Part shown: piece after piece, positions 22,505-27,620 of the stretch
Layout: every line of letters starts with the position of its first letter
How positions within the stretch are numbered: position 1 is the stretch's first letter
IMG/VR virus record: IMGVR_UViG_3300036393_000037
Span: 1-27,620 of that record
DNA length: 27,620 nt
Strand: one strand, 5' to 3'
Source: a virus
The notes under the pieces: model-generated
The model's database searches: none
Told to the model about the DNA's origin: nothing
What the model saw: the letters and a program-made list of their open reading frames with translations, nothing else
Made by a program: the position numbers and the translations under genes

Positions 22505-23139
22505 GATGTCAGTCCTCTGATTTGGTTAAAAATGTGGGTTAGTTCGTAGAGGTTCTCGACCTCGACCTCCCGTCGAGCATCCAGACTCTTGTAGCCACGC
22601 AGCGCGATCGTCGTCGCCTCTTCGTTGCTGAAACCTCCCTCCCGGAGGTATGCCTCTAATTCCCGAATCGTCTTCGGGCGTTCCTTTACGCCCGTGATGA
22701 GCGCCTTCGGGTTCGCCGGAAACGTGACGAGCGACACCTCGAAAAGCTCCAGCTCAATGAGTTTGCGGATCTCCTTCTCGGTATCGAACTCGTGCTTCTT
22801 CGTCCGGTAGCCGATGGACAGCCCGTCGAGGGCACCTGCTTTGGCGAGCGTGTAGACATCGTTGCCCAGCACCGTCGGCAGGATCGTGCCCTTCAGCCAG
22901 AGGCCTGTGTCACGCTCCTCGATCTCGTTCCAAACGCCGATCGGCTGCTCCGAATTGTGCTGCCATAGCATCTTCGGACGGCCACGCTTGAGCGTCTTCG
23001 TGAACGCTCCGGCCAGCACGATGTCGCCATAGCTGTCCACGTTGCCGTAGATCGAGCCATAGCCTTCGATGGTCCGGCCCTCGCCGTCCTCGCTCGCCTT
23101 GATCTCGTCGAAAACGACTTGTTTCCGTTCCAACTCCAT
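22501..23139 (-). CDS. prohead protease, HK97 gp4/U35 family
   Basis: The 212-residue protein is the prohead maturation protease. Typical segments are GRTIEGYGSIYGNVDSYGDIV, MLWQHNSEQPIGVW with the catalytic histidine at about residue 61, ALDGLSIGY with the serine at 108, and ELFEVSLVTFPANPKA with the acidic residue at about 134. It cleaves the delta domain of the capsid protein. GGGGAGGGG precedes the ATG. It is the first minus-strand gene after the plus-strand PEP-CTERM insertion, with a strong minus-strand hairpin 30 bases upstream. Confidence 0.93.
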   Translation of the reverse strand: MELERKQVVFDEIKASEDGEGRTIEGYGSIYGNVDSYGDIVLAGAFTKTLKRGRPKMLWQHNSEQPIGVWNEIEERDTGLWLKGTILPTVLGNDVYTLAKAGALDGLSIGYRTKKHEFDTEKEIRKLIELELFEVSLVTFPANPKALITGVKERPKTIRELEAYLREGGFSNEEATTIALRGYKSLDARREVEVENLYELTHIFNQIRGLTS

Positions 23140-23166
23140 TGCCCCTCCCCGCGCTCTCCGCGCATG

Positions 23167-23193
23167 AAAAAAGCCCGCGGTTGGCGGGCTTTT
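23167..23193. terminator. bidirectional terminator between protease and PEP-CTERM gene
   Basis: An 8-bp stem (23171-23178 with 23184-23191) and 5-base loop is flanked by an A run (23167-23172) and a T run (23190-23193). On the minus strand it is followed by six T, so it should stop transcripts coming from the terminase/portal side before the protease gene. On the plus strand the T run is shorter. It may insulate the PEP-CTERM promoter from read-through. Confidence 0.8.
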
Positions 23194-23212
23194 CTCAGTC
23201 GCGACCAGATCG

Positions 23213-23242
23213 TTGATCGTTTTCCTTTCCCCGGTCTAGAAT
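23213..23242 (+). promoter_or_regulatory. sigma70-like promoter of the PEP-CTERM gene
   Basis: TTGATC (23213-23218) and TAGAAT (23237-23242, five of six of the -10 consensus) are 18 bases apart, pointing rightwards. The spacing and position give a leader of about 30 bases to the ATG at 23277, which has AAGGGG in front. The promoter overlaps an earlier in-frame ATG at 23241 and so argues against that start. Consensus only, not tested. Confidence 0.5.
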
Positions 23243-23276
23243 GGCCGAGACTGCACTTCACACCAGTAAGGGGTTG

Positions 23277-24005
23277 ATGATGATCCGCCTACCACTGCTT
23301 CTTCTCGCGTTACTGCCGTTTGCCGCAACAGCGGAGGCTGCCCTTGTCCCGTTGTCCTCGTCCACCGAGATCACCTACGACCTCAATTCGCGGGACGAAC
23401 AACCTGCGACCGTGCTCAAGGCAACGACGATCCCCACCAAGTTCGATATCGAGGAAGAGTCGAAAGTAACGTCACCGGCAAGCGTCGGCGTTCACACGAC
23501 TGCCACTCACGACGACAACTCGTTGCACTTCTACCTGCGGCAGTATCTTCATGCCCCGCGTCCACAGGCTGAAACACCCTCCGCACGCAGTTCGTTCATC
23601 ACTCAATTTCGGATCGACACGCTGACCCCGTTTTCCTGGGTCACAAGCGTGTCCTCGAATGCTTGGTTCCCGTCGACAGCCACTAACGAAGACTATGACA
23701 GCGTCCAGCTAATGTGGGACTATCAGCTCAAGAACCTCGATCTCGATCTCATTACCGCAAGTGCCGGCGGCGCAAAAGGCGGCGGCTACTTCAACGGAGC
23801 TGGCCTACTAGAACCAGGACTCTACGAACTTACCGCATTCGTTAATGGCTACTTCATGCCCGACATGAGACGATTCGGCGATGGTTCAGTGAACGTCGAG
23901 AGCACGTTGACCCTCGGTCGTGTGCCCGAGCCGTCGAGCTGCTTACTGGCTATGCTCGGCTTCGCAGCTACTCCGCTTCTTCGTAAGCGACGCCTCAGCA
24001 GATGA
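23277..24005 (+). CDS. PEP-CTERM exosortase-sorted surface protein, phage moron
   Basis: The 242-residue protein (from MMIRLPLLLLALLPFAATAEA) has an N-terminal signal peptide (about residues 1-21) and a C-terminal PEP-CTERM signal: VPEPSS at 216-221, a hydrophobic helix (about 222-235) and the basic tail RKRRLSR. PEP-CTERM proteins are exported and processed by exosortase, mainly known in planctomycetes, verrucomicrobia and some proteobacteria with exopolysaccharide systems. The middle is beta-rich with no recognised domain. It is the only plus-strand gene within the phage head cluster, with its own promoter and ribosome binding site (AAGGGG); its tail overlaps the converging minus-strand gene by 11 bases. 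I infer a moron acting on the host cell surface, perhaps receptor masking. Confidence 0.85.
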   Translation: MMIRLPLLLLALLPFAATAEAALVPLSSSTEITYDLNSRDEQPATVLKATTIPTKFDIEEESKVTSPASVGVHTTATHDDNSLHFYLRQYLHAPRPQAETPSARSSFITQFRIDTLTPFSWVTSVSSNAWFPSTATNEDYDSVQLMWDYQLKNLDLDLITASAGGAKGGGYFNGAGLLEPGLYELTAFVNGYFMPDMRRFGDGSVNVESTLTLGRVPEPSSCLLAMLGFAATPLLRKRRLSR

Positions 24006-24222
24006 TCGTGTCCGACTTCCACGGCGGCAGCGTGGGTGCCGGCGTAGGCCAAGGCATATCTTTCACCGATGGCATTGGCGCGGGACCTACCGGAGACGTG
24101 ACCTTCACGAACACCGTCTTCAGGTGCTCGCAGATTGACTTCCACTGCTCGGCCGTTGGTGGCTGCACATCGGTCAGCTCAACGAAGCCCTGCATCCAGT
24201 AGGCGAATTGCTCAGGCGACAT
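23995..24222 (-). CDS. small phage protein of unknown role
   Basis: The 75-residue protein opens MSPEQFAYWMQGFVELTDVQ, followed by PPTAEQWKSICEHLKTVFVKVT and a proline-rich end. The 'PEQFAYWMQGFVE...' helix followed by a second amphipathic helix is a form often met among small phage proteins of unknown function encoded near head genes. It overlaps the neighbouring SEC-C gene by 11 bases and the tail of the plus-strand PEP-CTERM gene by 11 bases. I cannot assign a function. Confidence 0.7.
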   Translation of the reverse strand: MSPEQFAYWMQGFVELTDVQPPTAEQWKSICEHLKTVFVKVTSPVGPAPMPSVKDMPWPTPAPTLPPWKSDTIIC

Positions 24223-24589
24223 GATCGGTCTTTGGACGGGTCGTGGCTCCGTTGACGGATGGCTGCTTCTCGCTCTTGACCTCCCAAAAGGCGAACGGCA
24301 GCTTGTCAGTGTGTTTCACCTTTGCTTCGGCGGACCCAAGCAAGATTGCCGAGCAGTCCCAGAAGCCCGAAAGGGTTCCAACAAACGGGCTGCTCTTGTC
24401 TTCATGGCACGGATCGTAGGCCAAGCCGGCACCGCAAGGGCACCGATCGTATGCCGCATAAACCAATCGCTTGCTCAGCGGTATTGCCAGCATTTCGTTG
24501 TTCCGGGCTTCGCACCCTAGCCGTTTCAATTCGGTGGACCTTTCGTCCAGCAGCTTTGCTTCTGCGAATAATTCTTCAGATGTCGTCAT
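24212..24589 (-). CDS. small SEC-C zinc-motif phage protein
   Basis: The 125-residue protein has an N-terminal helix (EELFAEAKLLDERSTELKRL) and the segment YDRCPCGAGLAYDPCHEDK, in which C50, C52, C61 and H62 form the exact C-x-C-x(8)-C-H pattern of the SEC-C zinc-binding motif. SEC-C in SecA and other proteins contributes to protein-protein and nucleic-acid contacts. The rest shows no known domain. The ATG lies within the ATGA junction with the MuF-like gene, behind GAGGAGG, so it should be translated efficiently and coupled to head morphogenesis. Its role in the phage is unknown. Confidence 0.7.
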   Translation of the reverse strand: MTTSEELFAEAKLLDERSTELKRLGCEARNNEMLAIPLSKRLVYAAYDRCPCGAGLAYDPCHEDKSSPFVGTLSGFWDCSAILLGSAEAKVKHTDKLPFAFWEVKSEKQPSVNGATTRPKTDHVA

Positions 24590-25338
24590 TCGGCCTCCTC
24601 ATATGCCAGCGCGCAGCGGCAGTTGATCGTTTCCTCCGCCGGAGCCGACGGGTCTCCCGGCCGGTCCATCATCACGCCGCCCACGCTGAACTTCTCGTCG
24701 AGCGGTATCGGCGGATGATCTTGCATCGCCCGATGGCTGTCCCGGGTTCGATCATCCATCGTCGGCAGCCAGACCTTCAGCAGCCTGATGCCCAGATCCT
24801 GCTCTGCGTTCCTTGCGGACTCCGCTGCACCAAACGTCGCGGCCGCATGCGTCTCGGTTCTGGCCACAGTCGCCGCGCGGTAGGCAGTCAGTTGACTTAC
24901 CTTCTTGATCCGGCTGGCGATTGCCGCTGTACCTTCACCTGCTTCGACACCCTCTTGCAGGGCGTCAATCACATCGTCGCGGTCGGTAGCTGCGATCAGC
25001 TTGGCCTTTCTCAGCCCCTCGCGGACGATCCATTCCGACACCAGGTGTTGGAACAGTGAGTCAGCTGCCTTTCTCTCGATCCTCCGGCTCTTCACGCTGG
25101 ACAATGCCAGCTTGCCGAAGAACGGGATCACCCGGCGGTAGTGCTGCTCAAGGATTACCTTCAGCGCCCGCTCGTGGTTGGTGAACAGGTACGAGGGCAG
25201 CTCAATGCCCTTTTCGACCTGCTCGGCAACGGACCGAATGAGCCGATTCCGCTGTCTTGCCGCTTCGATCCGCAGGCGTCGTTCGAACCGCGTCATTCCA
25301 AGCTGGAAGGCTCGGAACTGAGTTCGACGGTTACGCAT
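24586..25338 (-). CDS. MuF-like minor head morphogenesis protein
   Basis: The 250-residue protein has a helical N-terminal part and, from about residue 150, the typical C-terminal domain of phage Mu F-like head proteins: VARTETHAAATFGAAESAR (about 160-180), KVWLPTMDDRTRDSHRAM (about 190-205), then PGDPSAPAEETINCRCALAYE at the end. These proteins associate with the portal and are injected or packaged in small numbers. It lies directly after portal and the small overlapping ORF, the usual place. Confidence 0.88.
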   Translation of the reverse strand: MRNRRTQFRAFQLGMTRFERRLRIEAARQRNRLIRSVAEQVEKGIELPSYLFTNHERALKVILEQHYRRVIPFFGKLALSSVKSRRIERKAADSLFQHLVSEWIVREGLRKAKLIAATDRDDVIDALQEGVEAGEGTAAIASRIKKVSQLTAYRAATVARTETHAAATFGAAESARNAEQDLGIRLLKVWLPTMDDRTRDSHRAMQDHPPIPLDEKFSVGGVMMDRPGDPSAPAEETINCRCALAYEEAE

Positions 25339-25525
25339 CGACGCCCAGGCGATACATGAAGTGTCCCATCATCCGCATGTTCCCGACTCCACCCTCTGCC
25401 CGGATCAAGCAAACCCGCTCGTCGCAGTAGAGGATGTTCAGCTGCAATTCGATCGTCAGCTCCGTACGAGGCCTTCCGAAGTCCACCTCGACGACCTTGC
25501 CGTCGTCATTCTGCACTCGGCTCAT
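25331..25525 (-). CDS. small protein overlapping portal and MuF-like genes
   Basis: The preferred start is the ATG at 25525 (MSRVQNDDGKVVEVDFGRPR, 64 residues), within the end of the portal gene; a downstream GTG at 25516 is an alternative, and the long upstream frame is out of frame with the portal protein and not supported. The protein continues ELTIELQLNILYCDERVCLIRA, then GNMRMMGHFMYRLGVD, with two cysteines. It overlaps the portal gene by 20 bases and the MuF-like gene by 8. Small conserved ORFs in this position are frequent but of unknown function. Confidence 0.55.
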   Translation of the reverse strand: MSRVQNDDGKVVEVDFGRPRTELTIELQLNILYCDERVCLIRAEGGVGNMRMMGHFMYRLGVDA

Positions 25526-26816
25526 CTTCATCCTCGTCCGGCTTATCTGCCTCGCTACCCGGCTCAGCCAGGTCCACATCGCCCGCCATATCGATCGGTA
25601 TGTCGCTCGACGACACCAGCAGCACACCGCCAGGTGAGTCGCTCGGCTTATAGTTCTCGTACCCCATAGCGTTCCGCTTCTCGTCGATAGTCAGGTACTC
25701 AGCTTGGTTGATTCGCTCGCCCTTCGCCTTACGCAAAGGCTCCAGGGCCGGGATCATCTCCTCGTCGTACCAGAGGTAGAGATCGTCGCCGAACTGCGGG
25801 GTGAGCCAACGGTTCAGGTCGTCGAGCACCGCGCCGAGCGTCGGGAGAACGGTGTTCGCCCAGAAGCTCAGCTCCGCCTGCTCGTAGTTCGAATATGTGC
25901 TCTCGCCGGGGATGCCTGCGATCTGCGAGGGAACGCCGTAGACGCTGGCCACGAACCTGGCCGCTGCCCAGATGTTCTCCTTGAAGTCCATGTCGCGGGG
26001 ATTCATCCCCATCTGCTGCCACTTCAGGCCGCCTTCGAGCAACAGGGGCCTGCCCGCGTTACCAGCACCGGACAGCTGATTGTCGATCTGCTCCTTCAGG
26101 CGGAGGTATTGCTCTTCACCGAGCGTCGCCGGCTGACCGTCTTTCTCCTCGACCACGAGCGCTCCAGGAGGGCGGCATTCGTTGTCGATCAGCTTTTTGT
26201 TCCACCGCTGGCCTTCGTTCACGATGTCCACGCCGTAGGCAGCAGCGGCCATCGGTGACAGGCCTCGCCACGCATCGAGCGGGTTGAAGGTCTTGCCGTG
26301 CAGGACAGCCGATTTGCCGGTGATTTGGTCGACAGCGTATCGCGTTGCCTGCAGCACACTGGGCTTATATTCGAAACACGCCGGGAACATGAGCTGCCCA
26401 GGCTTCACGACGATCTTGTCGGGATCGAGCAGTTGCAGCTCTTTCGTCTGCCCGCGCTCCGCACCGTTTCCCAGGATGAAATACTCACCACCGATGCCCC
26501 GGTAGCTCAGCAGGGCGTTCATGAACTGCCTGCCGGACTGCATCGGATTCGGGCGGGCAAGCAGATCGATCAGCGGATGCTTGTCGAGCTTCTTGATCTT
26601 GCCGCCACGCTTCCGATAGACGCAGATGTCGACCGAGGCCCCCGCCGTCGCGATCTTCGAGACGCAGGTGTGGACCACGGCGTTCGCCGCATAGCCCTCA
26701 GCCGCATAGGCCCGGTATTTCCACGCGGTGAACGTCGCCCCACGCATGCCGACCAGGAAGCTGCCTGACTTCCGGCTTATTGCAAAGGGTTCAGCCTTCT
26801 GCCGGAACGGCCACAT
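25506..26816 (-). CDS. portal protein, HK97 family
   Basis: The 436-residue protein begins MWPFRQKAEPFAISRKSG and shows the HK97 portal series: AVVHTCVSKIATAGASVDICVY, HPLIDLLARPNPMQSGRQFM, LLSYRGIGGEYFILGNG, GKTFNPLDAWRGLSPMAAAAYG, and VYGVPSQIAGIPGESTYSNYEQAELSFW. It forms the dodecameric portal ring for packaging and neck attachment. The C-terminus is acidic (ADKPDEDEDEPSAE). The start is six bases after the terminase stop. Confidence 0.94.
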   Translation of the reverse strand: MWPFRQKAEPFAISRKSGSFLVGMRGATFTAWKYRAYAAEGYAANAVVHTCVSKIATAGASVDICVYRKRGGKIKKLDKHPLIDLLARPNPMQSGRQFMNALLSYRGIGGEYFILGNGAERGQTKELQLLDPDKIVVKPGQLMFPACFEYKPSVLQATRYAVDQITGKSAVLHGKTFNPLDAWRGLSPMAAAAYGVDIVNEGQRWNKKLIDNECRPPGALVVEEKDGQPATLGEEQYLRLKEQIDNQLSGAGNAGRPLLLEGGLKWQQMGMNPRDMDFKENIWAAARFVASVYGVPSQIAGIPGESTYSNYEQAELSFWANTVLPTLGAVLDDLNRWLTPQFGDDLYLWYDEEMIPALEPLRKAKGERINQAEYLTIDEKRNAMGYENYKPSDSPGGVLLVSSSDIPIDMAGDVDLAEPGSEADKPDEDEDEPSAE

Positions 26817-26822
26817 GCCGGT

Positions 26823-27620
26823 CTACAAGCTCCGCAAACGGGGAGCGGCGCCGGGGACCTTGAATGCTTTCCAGGCCAGGGCCAGAGCACAGACCGTGTC
26901 GTCGTGCATGCCCTGCGGAGCGGTATAGCGGACGCCGGTCCGCGTGTATTCGTATTCGAACTGCTCCAATTCCGTCACGATGACCCCCTCCGGGTACGTT
27001 ATGTCTTTCTGCTGAATGGCGACCGCCAGGCCCTCCATGAGCTGTTGTTTGCTGATCGAGGTGAACTTCTGGCCCTCGAAATTTCCACCTCGTCTCTGCA
27101 GGCCTTCGACGATCGGATCGCCGACGCCCGTTGAATCGACTAAAGCCCTTGTGTTTCCGGTAGCCGCGATGATCGCGTGCATGGTCTCTTGCCACGGCTT
27201 CTGAAACCGCTCGAAACGACAGGTCTTGCCGTCCTCATCGAGCCCTATGCCGCAGGTCCAGTCGACACTCTTCGCCAGATCCCAGCCCCATACCTTCGGA
27301 GGCTTCATCGAGAGCGGGCCCACGCAGCGTTTGATCGCCGCCAGGCCAAAGGGATTGCCTCCGTCATCGGCAGGCTCAGCGAGATACAGCTCGCGGAACA
27401 CATGGTCCGGCAGCTTAGACTTCGCGTCTTCGATCTCCGCGATGTCCAAGACGCCCGCCGCCGCAGCGTCGTACGCCGTGATCTTCATGTAGCTCATGTC
27501 CGGCTCACCGGACTCAGCCTTGCGGCACAGAGCGTAGAAGAAATTCTTTCTCCCCTTCACGTTCCCGATCAGCCGGATCGGGCCTCGTGTCGCGGTCAGC
27601 GTCGAACGGATTGCGTGCCA
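26823..27620 (-). CDS. terminase large subunit, C-terminal part (truncated by window edge)
   Basis: The frame is open to the window edge, so the N-terminal ATPase domain lies outside. The last 266 codons include WHAIRSTLTATRGPIRLIGN-like text at the edge, typical of the ATPase-nuclease linker. The RNase H-like nuclease domain follows: WGWDLAKSVDWTCGIGLD with the first acidic residue, ALVDSTGVGDPIVEGL with the second, and GMHDDTVCALALAW with the third. This subunit powers packaging and cuts concatemers. The stop is six bases before the portal ATG, consistent with one operon. Confidence 0.9.
   Translation of the reverse strand, partial: WHAIRSTLTATRGPIRLIGNVKGRKNFFYALCRKAESGEPDMSYMKITAYDAAAAGVLDIAEIEDAKSKLPDHVFRELYLAEPADDGGNPFGLAAIKRCVGPLSMKPPKVWGWDLAKSVDWTCGIGLDEDGKTCRFERFQKPWQETMHAIIAATGNTRALVDSTGVGDPIVEGLQRRGGNFEGQKFTSISKQQLMEGLAVAIQQKDITYPEGVIVTELEQFEYEYTRTGVRYTAPQGMHDDTVCALALAWKAFKVPGAAPRLRSL

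Noticed and set aside
23241-23276. Earlier ATG of the PEP-CTERM gene at 23241
   Set aside because: That ATG overlaps the -10 element TAGAAT and lacks a ribosome binding site. The start at 23277 has AAGGGG before it and begins a standard signal peptide.
24322-25059. 245-codon plus-strand open frame in the MuF/SEC-C region
   Set aside because: Antisense to the MuF-like gene with a clear family match; translation shows no domain.

Overview
The window is almost entirely the late (virion and lysis) gene block of a long-tailed, HK97-capsid siphophage or prophage, read right to left on the minus strand. Two things break this block: a short plus-strand accessory segment at the left edge (1-2598) and one plus-strand gene inside the head cluster (23277-24005). 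No integrase, repressor, replication gene, tRNA or attachment site is visible, so the window cannot show whether the phage is temperate. The host is probably a planctomycete. The evidence is a PEP-CTERM exosortase-type protein with a typical C-terminal tail, and a small basic helix-turn-helix-like protein of a style I associate with Planctomycetota. The presence of a spanin-like lysis cassette agrees with a host that has an outer membrane.

Layout in transcription order on the minus strand: terminase large subunit (5' end outside the window), portal, a small overlapping ORF, MuF-like head protein, a SEC-C zinc-motif protein, a small phage protein, [plus-strand PEP-CTERM gene with its own promoter and a terminator beside it], prohead protease, major capsid protein, a putative head-surface protein, [UUCG hairpin], a protein with a signal peptide, an acidic protein with a Rho-N/SAP-like tail, head-tail connector, head closure protein. 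Next comes a 4.2-kb block of six accessory virion genes, including a LamG-like protein and a 660-residue glycine-rich repeat protein. The tail follows: HK97-gp10-like and DUF3168-like completion proteins, tail tube, a small structural protein, two overlapping tail assembly chaperones, tape measure, distal tail/hub proteins, NlpC/P60-like peptidase and J-like tail tip. The block ends with fibre genes, a coiled-coil membrane protein, a metallophosphoesterase, a DUF5664-like protein and the lysis cassette (GH24 endolysin, holin, i-spanin, o-spanin, a second tiny lipoprotein) and a terminator.

Most junctions are ATGA, GTGA or TAATG overlaps, which implies one long translationally coupled late operon. 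It appears to be punctuated by two internal hairpins, one beside the PEP-CTERM gene and one after the capsid genes. The left plus-strand segment holds an AbiL-type pair (AAA15 ATPase plus RloB TOPRIM-like protein), an unknown small gene, and the small HTH-like gene behind a recognisable promoter. It converges on the end of the late operon.

The most unusual points are the phage-embedded PEP-CTERM protein with moron architecture, the 40-residue lipoprotein missed by usual length cut-offs, the 18-unit beta repeat protein with a second nonapeptide repeat at its end, and the signal peptide on a protein in the head cluster.
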